A DNA stretch of 64,000 nucleotides from positions 62,001-126,000 of the forward strand of contig NDFF03000172.1 in assembly GCA_002150815.3 (NCBI GenBank). Direction: 5' to 3'. Below the pieces are notes generated by a model. The model worked only from the letters and a program-made list of their open reading frames with translations, was not told the origin of the DNA and made no database searches. Position 1 is the stretch's first letter, and every line of letters begins with the position of its first letter. This DNA comes from Grammothele lineata. Taxonomy: Eukaryota; Basidiomycota; Agaricomycetes; Polyporales; Polyporaceae. Of the stretch, positions 35,891 through 48,991 are shown piece by piece. Position numbers and translations under genes: made by a program.

Positions 35891-37995
35891 GGTCGCGGAT
35901 CGCGCATTCACTCGTACAGTAAGTTGGAACTGTAACTTTGTGCTGGGGCGGGACCGGTGGGGGGCCGGTACGGTATGTGCTAGCTGCTATGTACTAGACA
36001 TGACGACGATGGGAGGTGTCCCAGTCGCCCGTCCGTCTACCCTACATCAATACACAGCAAGTACGTATGTGTACGCGCGCACAGCTGAGGCAGGGGAAGA
36101 CAATCCGAGCAATAACGCTGCGTCGCGGGAGGCTGGAAGCGCATCACACGCACTCCGACCCTGCAAGGGGGCGCGCTCGGACTCGCATTCGGGCTCGGGC
36201 TCGCTCGCGCGCGCGCGCGCGCTCCCCTGCCTCCGGATCGGCCACGGTGCGTAGACGACGACTGTACCCGAGTGGCGCGCCGGGAGGAGTGGCCGCAGGT
36301 CCCAGAGCGACTGCTGGTGGCTGGTGATTGATCGCATCCCTGCGGTCTGCGCATGCGAGAGCAATATTCATTAATTCGTTACCGGTTGCGGAGTCCGGTA
36401 CCGCTCCCGCACGCGGACGGACGGCAGTAGGCCTACCAGGGGGTGATTCCACGTCTCGCGTCGCCGTCGCCGCTGCCCCCTTGGGCTTGCCATCGCGCTC
36501 CCCGCATATTGCACGAGCCGCGTCTAGGGATTCGAGTTTCGACGCACTCAGGGAGGACTTGGGAAGGCCGCGCTCGCACCCTCGCCCCCGCCCCCGCCCC
36601 TCCTTGAAGCTTGAAGCCTTCCACCCTTCGAGTCTTCCGACCGGGGGCTTCTGCGCCGGGCCCGTGCACTCCCGGGGATGGCCACAGTCGCGGTCGTGGT
36701 CCCAGCTGGTGGTAGCTTCGCGCTTCTATCTTGCGCGTTCTTCTCTCGACTCCTCTCTTCGAACTCGAACTCGAACTTGGGCGATGCAGGGCGGCGAGGA
36801 CGTGGGGTCCCCGCGCGCGGCCGGGCGGGTTCGAGTGCGGCGGCGATCCGAAGAAGAGCGGGCGGGCGCGAGGGACGTCGCTGGAGCTCGCCGAGCGCGC
36901 AGTCAAATTCGCGCGCGCGCGAAATGCCGGGGGAACGGGGAACGCACGGGGGAAGCGGTGGGGGCAGGGGGGGATCGGTGTGCGCGCGTCGAATATCGAA
37001 AATTGAATGTTGAATATCGCTCGCGCCGCCCGTGATGATAGGAGCAGGGAAGGAAGCAGTTGCGGGTGGATACAGGGGTGGGCTGCGCGCATGAACGGGG
37101 CTGCTCGCGAGCGGGTGTGGGCGACGGGGCGCAGAGGGGAAGAGAGGGCGGCGCGAGGGAGGCCCACAATTCGGAGGGCGAGGGCGCGGGCGCGGGAGGA
37201 CACGCGTGCGGCGGGCGCTGCAGCAGCTGCCCAGTGCCAGTGGGCCGGGCGACTGGGAGGAGCTCTCAGGACAGGCAGGAGGAGCGAATCGGCACGATCT
37301 GGATCTCCGGAGGGGACGATGTGCCGGATTGGGGAGAATGCCTCCGCGGGGGCGGGTCGCGCAGATCAGTGCGGGAGAGGCTGCAGGCGCCGGCAGCTGC
37401 AGACGCAGACCGCCGCGGACGGTGCATCTCGAGTGCCATCGCGTTGGCCATCGCGTCGATGATGGTCCATCGCCCCATCCGCATCGGCCCCATCCACCAC
37501 CGCGCATCTCCCTCGCCCTCGGCGTGGCCCTGGGCGCGCCCGCCCGGGCCTGACGCGAGCAGCGTCCGAGCGCGGGGAGAGCGTGGGGCGGTTCCCGCAT
37601 ACGTGGTGCTGGCAGGCAGGCAGGTGCGGACAGGGCGGAGGCAAAGGCGGAGGGCGGAGAGGGCACGGGGGCGCGTAAAAGGCAAGGGGAGGGGCGGCGG
37701 AGGGGGGACGAATGGGGAAGGGAAGATCTGGGACGGCGGAGGCCCTGGGACGAGCAAATCGCGGTCTATTTCGAAGCGGGCGTTCCTCGCGATCGCGACA
37801 CGGCCGAGCGGCGCCTCGCGAGTGTCCCATATAACGCGGTCGATCATCCTCGCGTGCCTTCCGCCATAACCTGTCACCGTCGCCCCGCCACCGCTATACG
37901 CCCCTCCGCTATATAGCCTTCCGCCACTCTCCCTCGTCCTTCTCCCCGCTCCCCACAAAGCTCTCTCTCTGCCAGCGCCCGCTCCTGCGCCCGCC
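35891..37995. promoter_or_regulatory. 2.1-kb upstream region of C2H2 gene 2
   Basis: This is GC-rich sequence with long but conflicting open frames on both strands (36328-37035 +, 36548-37666 -, 37060-37869 +), read as composition artefacts. A TATA-like GCTATATAGC lies at 37908-37917, about 80 bp before the start codon. It is followed by a CT-rich leader (CTCTCTCTGCC type), as in the paralog promoter. Confidence 0.45.
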
Positions 37996-39947
37996 ATGGC
38001 CCCCAGCCGCTCCTCCCGCTCCCCGCCCTCGACAGCGTCAGACTCTGATAACGTTCAGGCACCGCTGCCCAGCCTCAACGAACTCTTTCCAGGTGAGTCC
38101 ATGACGCACTTGATTATGTCCGGCAATTAACTCACCGCCCGTCCCAACACAGAGGACCTCTTCCGCGGTGCCCTCCCGCCACCCAAGACGTCCCCGTCTT
38201 TCCAACCCCTCCCAGTCCCGGTGAGTCTCGTTTGCCGTCTCCCGCCTTCGCCCCGTCCTCAAGCCCGTCCTCCCCGCAGTCACACCCGCCCGCTCCGCGA
38301 GAATCGCACATCCTCCGTGACGACCGGCATTCTTCAACAGGTCCCGTCCGCTCTCATGCGGCCTCTGCCGTCCCGCCCTGCTCCGCCTCCTGCTGTGCTC
38401 CAGGACCCTCGCAGATCCCACAACCACATCTCCATTCCTCTCTTGCTCCGCCCCGCTCTTGGTCGCAGCACTCTTCCGTGCCCGGCCCGTCCCACGCCAC
38501 CGCCGTCTCCAGCCCACACCCGCCCTCCGTCTACACATCCGACGTCCGCCCGATGCCGGCCCATTATGAACTGGAGCCCTCCGCGGCCCCTACGGGGCTC
38601 GGCCGACCTTCTGCGTATCTACTCCAGCACTCGGCAAGCTCGAGCAGCAGCCGTGGGAAGACCCGTTATGTGGATATCCCAGTCCCCAATTCGGTCGTGT
38701 CCGTCCCTGCAGGCAAGGCAAAGCTCGCTGCGAACGCCACCGCAGACGACACCGAGCGGAGACACTGCTGTCCCCACTGCAACAAGCGGTTCAACCGCCC
38801 CAGCAGCCTCGCCATCCACGTCAACACCCACACCGGCGCAAAGCGTGAGTCTCGTCTGGTTTCTGACGTTAACCCTATGGAGATCGATGACTGAAATATC
38901 CCCGCAGCGTTTACCTGCGCCTACCCGGGCTGCAACCGCAAGTTCAACGTGAACTCGAACATGCGCAGGCACTACCGCAACCATCTCACGGCCACCCGCC
39001 GGCGCGATGCCGTCGCCCGCATCATGCCCCCCTCCCCGACCTCCTCCGCCACCCTCGTGCGCACCCCGTCCCAGCTAGGGCCTTACAACCTCCACCCACC
39101 CCCAGGGTACCCACCCCCGCCGGTATACCACCGCGCCGACAGCCGTACGCTCTCTACGTCCGGGTACGACTCCGGCTCCCGCTCCTCGTCCCGCTCGCCA
39201 TCGCCCTCGTTCTCGCTCTCGCCCGCCCCCTCGCCCTCACCCTCCCCATCGCTCCTCCCCTCGCCCATCTCCGCCGTCACCTCCCCCTTCCCCCCCACGC
39301 CCCGCAGCCTCCCCGCCCCTCCCCCACACGCGCACGGGTACTACCGCGACCACCCCTCGCAGGCCGAGCTGCCCCCGAGCGCGTACGAGCGGCACCACCG
39401 CGCCGCGGGCGACTACGGACTCGGGGGCGCGGAGGACGGGGCGGCGGAGGGCGTGGCGCTCCTGCACAAGCCGGGGCTCGCGGAGCCGCAGGAGTCGTTC
39501 TTGCGTGGGGGTGCTGGTGTGCGCGAGCGTGAGCGGGAGCGGGAACGTGAACGGGAAAGAGTCAGCGAGAGGGAAAGAGAGAGGGAAAGAGACCTGAGAC
39601 CGAGAGCAGACTCCTCCCCCGAGGCACGCCGAGCGCGGCCGTACCCTTCCCCGCAGATGCGTCCTCGGCGGTTGTCGGCTGCCGTTGGTGGAGAGCAGCG
39701 CAGCTCCAAAGCCGCAGACAGAGAGCGGGAACGAGAGAGGGAGCGGGAGGAGAACGAAGCATGCGACGTGCCGGGGTGCAACTGCACCGCCGGGCGTGCG
39801 CTGGGATCGACGCGCCTCCGCCCGGCGTTCCAGGACATGTCGCCCTCGCCTGCGCGGAAACAGGGGCAGGGACAGGGACAAGGACAGCCGGGGTGGACGG
39901 TCCTCGAGGACGACTCGGAGGACGCGGACGTCGGGGCGGAGCCGTGA
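37996..39947 (+). CDS. C2H2 zinc-finger transcription factor (paralog 2)
   Basis: Model: 37996-38092, 38153-38220, 38280-38844, 38908-39947. The four exons give 589 aa in frame, with introns of 59-63 nt. The layout equals paralog 1: a LPSLNELF motif near the N-terminus, a Ser/Pro/His-rich linker, and two C2H2 fingers. Finger 1 has C219, C222, H235, H239 (FNRPSSLAIHVNTHTG). Finger 2 has C247, C252, H265, H269 (FNVNSNMRRHYRNH), and an intron falls between the fingers at the same codon. The C-terminal half is longer. It has Ser/Pro repeats, an Arg/Glu dipeptide run encoded by about 39518-39600, a second such run near 39720-39755, and a conserved C-terminal CDVPGCNC motif matching CTVPGCDC of paralog 1. 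It is probably a nuclear DNA-binding regulator, with targets unknown. Confidence 0.85.
39518..39600 (+). repeat. coding Arg-Glu repeat in C2H2 paralog 2
   Basis: Imperfect (GAGCG(T/G))n and GAGAGGGAAA-type repeats encode a run of alternating Arg and Glu residues. A second shorter run follows near 39720-39755. Such tracts are prone to length change. Confidence 0.7.
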
Positions 39948-42900
39948 ATCCCGTGCGTCGTGGGCCGTGGGTGCGCGTCGGCGTCGATCTGCGGATTCGT
40001 GGGTGCGTGAGTGACGGGGGAGCGGGGGGAGCGTGGGGAGCGGGGCGTGTGTCCGCGTCCGTGCCGCTCGCTGTCCGATGTCGCCGCGGCTGTCGTGCTT
40101 GTGTCTGAGACTCGGACCGAGAATAGATGCCCGTCGCGCCGCGGACTCAGTGGCTGCCCCGAGCCCGGACTTAGGCTCGCCAAAGCACTCCGCTCCCTCT
40201 ACCCTCCCTAGGCTCCGGTTATCCACGCCCAGACTCGGACTTGGGATCGCCAGTACTCGCACTCGCACCTAGGCTGGCTATATGCGCGTTTTTCGCGCGG
40301 ATCGAAGTACTTTCATGCACGTTTTGCAATTGCCTACAGCTCTCTCCGTTTCCTTCTCTTCCTCTATCTGACTCTCTCGCGCATTCCGGTTATCCGTCTA
40401 TCCGTCTTTCCGTCTATACTCGTCTACTCGTCTACTTGGCTATCCAGATACCATACGCACCGCCCCCGCTAGCATGCATGCATACGTACATACTGTCTCT
40501 CATCTCGTCCGGATCCTCGCTGTCGAACTGCAATCGCTATCCAACCCTGTCTCTGTGTCCGTGTTTGTCAGTCGTACTCTCATTTAAATGAAGATTATCC
40601 ATGCTGTCCCGTACGCGTCCTGTCCTAATTCTAGCCTCAGTTCCAAGCCTTCATTCTGCTCCAAGCCTTCCCAGAGGCCACCAAGTCCGCTGTCTGCGTC
40701 CCCGGAACCGGAGCCCATGCTTTCTATCCACCATTTCCCGAGTCCCGACCGCGCTGTCATCCATATACCGGTCCACCGCGTCCCATGCTCCCCGACCCGT
40801 CACCGTCCCCCGTTCCTCTGCTCCCCCTTTCCCTTCTCCACGACACTTACACCGACACCGGCGTTCTTCGCGTTTCGAGTATCCCGCCCTCCCCGCTGGC
40901 CGCTCTCCCGGCAGCCGGAGACCGGCGCCGGCGCTGCCCTGTTTCGAACGTTCAACACACTCTTCCTCTCCCTTCCTGAGAACTTCGAACTTCGAACTTA
41001 GGTCTTTGAGTTCACGCCAAAGCCGGCGCATGACACATGACGCACGTCGCCGTCTCAGGCTGTGAGTCGGGACCCTGATCTGCAGCGTCAGCGACGCGTC
41101 CGAGTCGGGGGCCGTTCCATGCGTACGTCTGTATACTCGCAGAGTTCGAATACGTTCTGGCAGGGACATTCACGTCCCCGGCTCCGCCCCCGCCGACGGC
41201 CGGTGTTTCGCTGCCGTGCGCCTTGCCCCTCCCCAAGTTAATTAGCTTCAGTCCCGGTAAGCACGCGCTGCCCTCGGATGATGCTACAACGCCCAGGCCT
41301 CTCCTGCTGATACTACTGCAGATCCGCACGGACAGGTCTAAGACCCAGCGCCTCGACGGATCCGCACCCGCACCCGCGTCCGAGTCCGAATCGTCCGCAC
41401 CCGTCTCCGTGCCCGTCGCTCTTTCTACGCCGCTCGGTAATTGTTCTATATGTTCGTGCGCGTCAAGGCATTTGGAAGGCAAAGACGCGGGCCAAGCACT
41501 CGTTCTTGGTGATGTCTACCACTGGCAGGTCCGAGGGACCAGGGTGTTTCGGATATGTGCTCGTTATAATTATGGGGGCGCCCGTAAAAGCAATGTATGG
41601 ATCTACGGCACGAGTCACGACATACGCGCGTACCGCACCGCCAGCGATTGTCCGAGTCGATCGAACTCCTGACGCGCCGCGGCGCTACATCATCTCCACC
41701 GCCAATCCCGGAGAGCCCAAGAACTACATACCTAGTAAACGAGGACAGCTCCAAAAGTCGAACGACCCACCGTAAATCCCTCCTCCGCGTTGCTCGTCCA
41801 TCGACTCGCTCGCCAACACGCGGCGCGATCGTCGGTCGCCCGGTTGTCCATAGGTGGCCTCTGGTGCCCGTGTGGCCATATCGAATTTCGCGTAGGTGAA
41901 CTCTGAGCGCTGAGCAATGGGGAGTGAGATTCGCGCCAGGACCTCATCTCTCGGGTATGCTTAACAGCGGCGCGGCAGTGAGCAACGGAAATAGTGACGA
42001 CGACGAAGATGGAGATGAAGGTGAAGATTGCAGCTCACCGTGCGTCTCGCTCGCACGAGCACCCTTCAAGTTCCGGGGAGGCCCCGTAGACTGTAGTCGC
42101 CCGGCAGGCTGGAGATCTGAGGGAGGATCGCCGCGCTGGAGGGTATCAGCCGCGGCCGCGAGTCTACGATCGTCGCCAGTGCCACGCGCCGCGCGCGGAG
42201 TGGCGAGCATTCGGGGGTAAGTCCACCTCGGGAAGGAGAAGGGGAGTGACGTCTGCTGGCTGAGAAGACGGGACGGGTGAGCACAGTCGAGGGCCTCGAG
42301 CCTCACGCCTCACGCCTCACGCCTCACGCTCCTGGGCTCGGGGCTCACCAATGCGGTCGCCGCTTCCAATGGTTGGGGGACGCACGGTGCTTACGGAGGC
42401 AAGGATCGGCTTCCGTGCGCTTCGCTGCATTAGGCTTCCCAGGAACGTAAATCCTACCGTGCGAGCGTCGCACGCGGCGCTGGGAGCACCACCGGCGCGG
42501 CGTGGCACGGTGTAGCGCGGAGCGTCGGGAATGAGATGTGCTGAGCCGTTGTGGATTGTCGACGCTATTCGTGGCCCTCGACAATGCTGACGAGGTGCGT
42601 AGGCGGGAGGAGGCGAGGCGAGGCGAAGTGAGGTGCGCGGCGCGGTGGATAGAAGTTAGATGAGGTTCGTAAGCAACCCCGGCCCACGGTGGACATCACC
42701 GGTGCCTGGTGCATAGGTTTGGTGATGAAGCGCCGGCAGGTCGTCATTAGAAATTGGGGTTAGCTGTTAGAAGATTGAAGCTGCTTGAACCACGTCTCTC
42801 CGGTGTTGAACGGGAAGCCAGGGTGAGATTCGGAGTGGCACGGGTTACACGGGCGCGGGGGTATAACATATACGTCTGAAGTGGAAAGAGGCACTCGCCC

Positions 42901-45900
42901 ACGCAGTCGTGCGAGCCGCGCTCGGACGACCATTGATATTGAGATATTGAGGGATGATGTCAAGATCGAATCCTCACCATCGCACGAGGCCGCCGGCACC
43001 CGCTGAGCTCAGCCCCCCTTTGTCCTTGCGTGCGGCCTGCGCTACATTCAATTTGTAGTGGAAGCGTACGGAGGCGGAGGCCAGAAGCGCGAGAAGCGCC
43101 GTGCAGCGCGCGCGCACCCTCTTCTTGGGAATTTCGAGTGTGCACGCTAAACTTTTCAAATTTCGCCGCCCTGGGCTTCCGCTGGGCGAAGCAAATGCGC
43201 GAAGATCGTCGCGCTTACGACAGAAATGGTTCGTTCGCGACGCGGCAGGGCTCGCGGGGATGCGCGGTCGCCGTGCGTCGGATCGAGGGTCTTGCCCTCC
43301 GACCGCCGCGCAGGTTTGTGGTTGCAGGATCACAGGCGGCGACACAGTCTGGAGCCAAAGCGCTCTATGTACAGACAACCGTCTGCATCGATGGGGTTAA
43401 GCAAACGGCTCTAGAAAATGTGAAAAAGGACGCACGCGGTCTCAGATCCTCGCGTGCGATGGTTCGGGATCGACGGCGGCCCGGATCGTCGGTGTCCCAA
43501 GCCGGGTCTTTCGGGCGCGGAAGGGCCCCCGCCGTCGACGAATATGGCGCATCCGCGTCAGATGGCCACAGTCGCTCATTTCGAACCGTACGCGGCACCC
43601 CAACCACGCCGCGCGACCCGGATGCGCCCACGGCACGCCTCGGCCACGCAGGAGCTGCAGACGAGCACCTGCTGACTCGAGCGCGCGGGTCGTGCACGCC
43701 GACGTTCCGAGGAGACCGCCACACCCCACCGCCCGTGCCAGCCCTCGGGTCGCCGATCACGGCCGCCGACGAGGAGGTGCGCGACGGCCCGAGCGCAGTC
43801 CGCAATGGGCAAGCGAACTGGGCGAGAAGGAGATGACGCGCGCCCCGCCGCCGCTCCCCGCGCGGCCCTTGCCCGCCTGAGACCGCGCGGGAGCAGGCGG
43901 GAGCGCGCGGGCCGGGGCGCGACGTCACGCGCGTGTGTGCGCGAGAGGTTGTGTGAACGCACCTTCCGTCCCTGGCCTAGCATGCTCCGTCCGTCCCTGG
44001 TCGCGGGAGCGATCGCGCGCCGCGGATCGGGGCTCCCGAGGCACGCGCAGCGACGGGGAACGGCAGCGTCGCGCGCCTGCGCTGTCCCGTCTTGCGTTCT
44101 GCGTGCGCGGTGACGGCACGCGAGCGAGCTTTCTCCTCACGTCGCGGGTGGCTGCCAGGAGCGGAGCGTGCGTGCTGCTTACAGAAATGCCCGATGCTCG
44201 CGGCAGGGTGTGCCGTGCGCCGGCATGCCGAGAGCGTACGAGAGGGTGTGGACGTGGGCGCGGCGAGGAAGGAGGTCGCGGTGACGCGATGAGTGCGCGG
44301 GAGAGATGTTCGCCCCGAGCGCGAGAGACGATAGGCTTGGATCGCGCTCGCGAAGTCGCGGGTCAGAGGAGAGAAGTGGGGCGGTGAGACGAGAAAGGAT
44401 GTTTCCTGGCGGATTGCGGCGAGGCGAAGAGACCGGGCGGCGAAGAGACCGCACACGGTGGGTGAATCCTGTCCTCGCGCTGGCGTTTGCATAGCCAGCG
44501 CGCCCCTCTCTACGCCCCTCGAGTGATCTCTGCGAACATAGGATGGGTTGATCAGTTGAATTATGCATACCCGTTGCGGACAAACGCCGCACCTGTTGAA
44601 CGTACACTTCAGACCACGAGCGGCGCACGCGGCGTCGCGACAATCTTTGTCCTGCATGCGTCCGACCTTGTAGATGATTTACGTGAGTGGCCGGTGCGTG
44701 ACTGCTCTCATCGGGATCGGACCCGAAGTATTGAAGCTTGAGAGCACAGGGCGTTCCGCCCTCGGGGGGCGAGAATAATTAAGTGTTTCCATGACACTGG
44801 GTGTTCTCTATTTGTTCCTGAGATGTCATTGCGCTGGCCGTCAGTAAACGATCACAGCATCGTCCGCGCAAGATGGAGGCAACACATACATGACATTCCC
44901 ACATGCTCAAACGATCTTCTCTATCTCAGCTCCGGCTTTGCATCGCAAGGGGTGCTGAATGATATAGTCAGACTTTACTGCGATACAGAAGAGTACTGCG
45001 AGATGCGAGGAGACGTACGCTGGTGATCCGGGAGAACCAGGCGCGTGACAGCGGGAAGAGAGGCAGGATAATACTAAGCGCCCGAAAAGTCCTTCCGGCT
45101 ATTCCCGGCTGTGTCGCTCCCCGGAGCTTGAATGATCCGATTAAACCTCCACTGTCCTCTTTGGCTCTCGACGTCCGCTCAGCCAGGCGCAACTTAGTGG
45201 TCTTGGGCGTGTCGATACAACCTGCTCCTTGCTCGAATATCCCCATCTATCATTCCCCGCAGGCCTGGATCCTCGTTGGGGAAGTCAAGCCGCAAACTCC
45301 CACGACGCACATATGAAACCCAGCAACCCCGCGGCTCTGGAAGATTACGAGATGCACACCGCGAGCGCGCTCCGTACGCAGATCGGCGTTCATCACAAGC
45401 ATTCTAGGACATATTGAACGCTATGTAGATCCCCATTGCCCTGCCCCGTATTGGTGTGCTGAGCTTACGAGACACTTTGCACCCCTTCGCCGCGTCAGAC
45501 GAAGGCGTGGGGCGATACGGAGCTTGACGTCGGTTCTCCCTGGATCAGGCTTGCTCACTAACTTATTGCATGAGCCGATGCGGGCGTGTCTGCGCCGATC
45601 GTGTCATGCGGAAGCGTGCGTCTTCAGGTTCAAGCTTCGAACTTCGAGTTATCCATGCATTGATCGGGCTCTTCTTTATCTCACGTCTCCGGCTGTAGTC
45701 TGCTGCCGCGCTCGAATCCTATTCAGTTCTGCACGAGTCTGCTAGCTCATCCTTCAGCAATGCTCGACGGCAGACTGGTGGCTTTGGAACCTCTAGAATA
45801 ATCCTGCCGTCGTACGTGGCCCTTGATCTGATCATACACTCCTCTAGTCCCTCCTCGACCAGCCTGGCCTCGCCGTTACGGGCCCTGAATCGCTGTCTCC

Positions 45901-46823
45901 GAGGCCGCCTGCACTTCACTTCACTGCAGAGCCTCGTTCCGCCTTCCATTTTATCCGCAGTACGTACACGCCACGTTTCCTGAACGAGGACCACAGAATG
46001 ATGGAATCTCTGCCCAGGCGTTTGCCCGGTGCGTCGAACTGCCTACCGCCGGGGTGGTCGAGGGAACAGGGCCTCTTCTCCGGAAGGACCGGCCAGAAGC
46101 CATCATGGAGAGGCTTCCCCGGAAACCCGCTCTGCACCGAAGCCGCACACTTATGAATCGTCGTGCACGCCTCGCCGTTCCGCGAGCGTGCGAGGGAGGC
46201 CGCTGAATGCGGAAGGCCCTTGAAGCTCGGCGGGTCAGTACCCGGGCGCCGCGGACACCCACGCCGGGCTCGTGAGCTTGTCTCGGGCGCGGGGTACTGT
46301 GCAATGCATCCGTTGGTCCGAGGCGGTAGGTGTGATCGTGTGTTCCCGCCGCTTACGCCCACCTACCACGCCTTCGAGCACAGAGATGCCTATAACAGCT
46401 ATAGTTTATGATCTGTAAATCCTCGGACCTCGGCTGTGATAGACACAACCTCTCACACGTATTGACGGGCGCCATATGGGTTGGGGAAGAAGACTTCGCG
46501 CACATTTTTAAGCTCACGGAAATAGAAGCTCAATCATGATCTTGAGGCAGAGCAGAGGATGTACATACATACCAAGATGGACGATAATGAAGACCTTCGG
46601 CCTTGGGTAAGACTACTGCTGTGCTTATGCGGAGATCGTCACCCTTAGCAGCTAGATATAAATTGCGGTCTTCTCGATGATTCAGTTTTATGCGAATGTC
46701 GAGTAACTGATCTGTGGAGTGAGTGATTTTCGGTATGGATTGGTGTTATGAACGTATATACGTTATCCGAGCCCCATGTGTTTCGACGACCTCGTGCTCC
46801 CACAATTTTGGGAGATGACGGCT
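39948..46823. other. 6.9-kb gene-free stretch
   Basis: Directly after the C2H2 gene comes 3' flanking sequence with pyrimidine-rich runs (CGTCTATCCGTCTTTCC type, about 40390-40440). Open frames at 40651-41169 (-), 41012-41482 (-), 43030-43836 (+), 43365-43928 (-), 43977-44657 (-) and 45916-46362 (-) lack domains and conflict with each other. A short tandem of CCTCACG (four copies, about 42302-42330) is the only repeat noticed. No RNA gene is seen. Confidence 0.45.
42302..42330. repeat. short tandem repeat of CCTCACG
   Basis: Four near-perfect 7-bp copies occur in a row. No function is evident. Confidence 0.6.
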
Positions 46824-46858
46824 CATCAGCAAAAACGTAAAATTAACGGGCCACATTG
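46824..46858 (+). repeat. left terminal inverted repeat of the 2.2-kb element
   Basis: It matches the reverse complement of 48992-49026 in 33 of 35 positions, by eye. Confidence 0.85.
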
Positions 46859-46864
46859 CGCAGT

Positions 46865-47050
46865 TTTGGGTGCATCGCGATAGAGGCGCCCTATCGCGAT
46901 GCGCCGCGATAGACACCAATGCATTGGCTACAATTGCGCTGTATTGCGATTCAGCAGGCATATGGCGCTGCATCGCAATAGATCACCATAAGGGGGCGTA
47001 CATTTGGATACGTCGAGATGCGGGTCGATACATCCAGGCACATCGAGAAT
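46865..47050 (+). repeat. left subterminal ATCGCGAT-type palindrome cluster
   Basis: About seven copies or variants of the octamer ATCGCGAT occur in under 200 bp, together with the palindrome CCAATGCATTGG at 46917-46928. Confidence 0.6.
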
Positions 47051-48789
47051 AGGGCGGGACTATCACGCTGTATGGCAATGGATAGAGGCTCGCGATTCCG
47101 AATACTTGATCATTACTGGGCGCGTGTACGGGGTGCAGTTCGGGCTACAAACAGTGAGATATGGTCGCCCTGCGTCTATTAATACGGTAAACTAGATCAC
47201 ACTTCACTGCCGATAATGTATGGACCGGTACTCATAGGAGGGCGGCGAGTCCACTAGAAGGTAATTATTGTCCTTGCTCTTGACATCTCTTCCCCGGCAG
47301 CCTTGCCCACGGAAGCTGCATCCTTGTGCTATCCGCGTTCCCCTCAACTTGTGTAACCTGCCCAACGATGTTGTAGACATCCGAAGAGAGCCCGGAATCA
47401 CAGGTGACCGGCGCGGGCCTCAGCCTGTTCGACATAGGAACTTCCAAGTCGCGCCGCGTCTGCCCTAAACACGGGCGCTTGGTGCGGCCCAGCATGAGGC
47501 CATCACACGTCATCAGTCGTCTCAGAACCGTCTCCTTCATCTTACCTTCATCCTACCTCTTGTCTCGACGTTACTATTTCCTTGTGTTGTCAATCTCGTC
47601 GTCTGAGGGATGACTAGTGCAGCATCCCTTCGAATGCGGTGTTCTATCAATATTGGTACGTTTTTCTGTTTATTGAAAATTTTCGCTTTTGCTCGATATT
47701 CATGCCGCTGTGGGCTCCCATGTCATGCCCTCGGGGTATGCAAGGCCGGCGGACGACGACGTGGAGAGGTGTAATAGGACTGCATCTGTCAGGTATAGGG
47801 GCTGCATTCGAGGGTCTAGGTGAGTTCCTGCGAGCCCGTGTCGACGGAACGTCCACTGACTACGGATGCCTCGTCCTCGTGCGCTCGCATTACTGTTGCT
47901 GCCTGGTATGTCTGTTAACATAAGCGTAGTATATTTTCATCTTTCTCGTCGTCACCCCAAGAAGACCGAAGCAGAGTAGTCCAACCCTGTCCGCATCCAG
48001 GCCCGCACCAGACTTCAAACTTGAGGGCTAGCATCTACATGTACGGCGTTCTCATTTGGTGAGTCATTAATCCCCCGCTATGACAGATCTGCGAAGTCCT
48101 GGAGGATCCCCGGGCAGCGTTCACTGAACGCTCTGTGTATCGGCCCCTTCTGCTGCACCGCTCGCGCTCACAAGCTCAGAACATAGCGGGTACTAGTAGG
48201 CGCGCATTGAGCCCGCTTTTGAGAGCGCTGATAGGCCACGGCGCCGAGGATAGGTCGCTTTCTGACGAGGATACCAACCATGACGGCGAGCACCTGCCCA
48301 ACTCGTACTCAGCGTGCTCGAAGCAGTACGACTCGAGCTGTGTGCACTACGCGCGCGCGCGCCCGCGTGCTGCCAGCACTACGCGCTCCTCGTCCGCCCG
48401 CACCACTTGGACACCGTTCACCGTGAGTAAGATGGAGTCACGCTTTGCTTGGTGAGTTTGTCGGTCATTGTTGTGTATTCATACGACGACGACTGACTTG
48501 GAGTGCTAGCTCTCAAAGGTCATTGAAACGAGGCATGCCGCATGCTCTGGCCCACCCGTAGGATAGTGCGGTAAGCATCCGCTTCGCAGTTGCGGCTATC
48601 CGGGGCTTGAGGGTGCTGGTGGCGGCGTGAGGAGGATGGTTGGAATGTGAACCGGTAGTGTAGTGGGTCGGCCAATTGTACTCGTAGACACTGAGGTCTG
48701 GGGCCATGAACCTCCTGAGAATATATTCTACTTGTCATATCTCCTCGGTGTGTGCATTAGAAATGACCTCGCCAGTGCCAATGCCCCCG

Positions 48790-48960
48790 ACATGCATCAA
48801 TCTCTCCCAAAGTACCCAATGCATTGAAGTAATTACGATGAATTGGTGGCAATCGCGATATATCGTGAGTCGCCCACCTATATTGTGATGAATTGGCTCA
48901 TATTGTGATGTATACCGAGCACTCAATGATCTATTCCGTTGAATTGCAGGACTTTGGGTA
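48790..48960 (-). repeat. right subterminal ATCGCGAT-type palindrome cluster
   Basis: Copies and variants of the octamer (ATCGCGAT, ATATATCG, ATTGTGAT twice, TTACGAT) and CCAATGCATTG mirror the left cluster. Confidence 0.55.
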
Positions 48961-48991
48961 CATTATATGTATTGTACGGCATCATGAAGTG

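Noticed and set aside
36328..37997. Frames of 235-372 aa before C2H2 gene 2
   Set aside because: They show the same GC composition effect. The TATA box and CT-rich leader fit promoter sequence better.
45916..46362. 148-aa minus-strand frame
   Set aside because: It has a Pro/Arg-rich composition, a second frame is open over the same bases, and no domain or introns support it.
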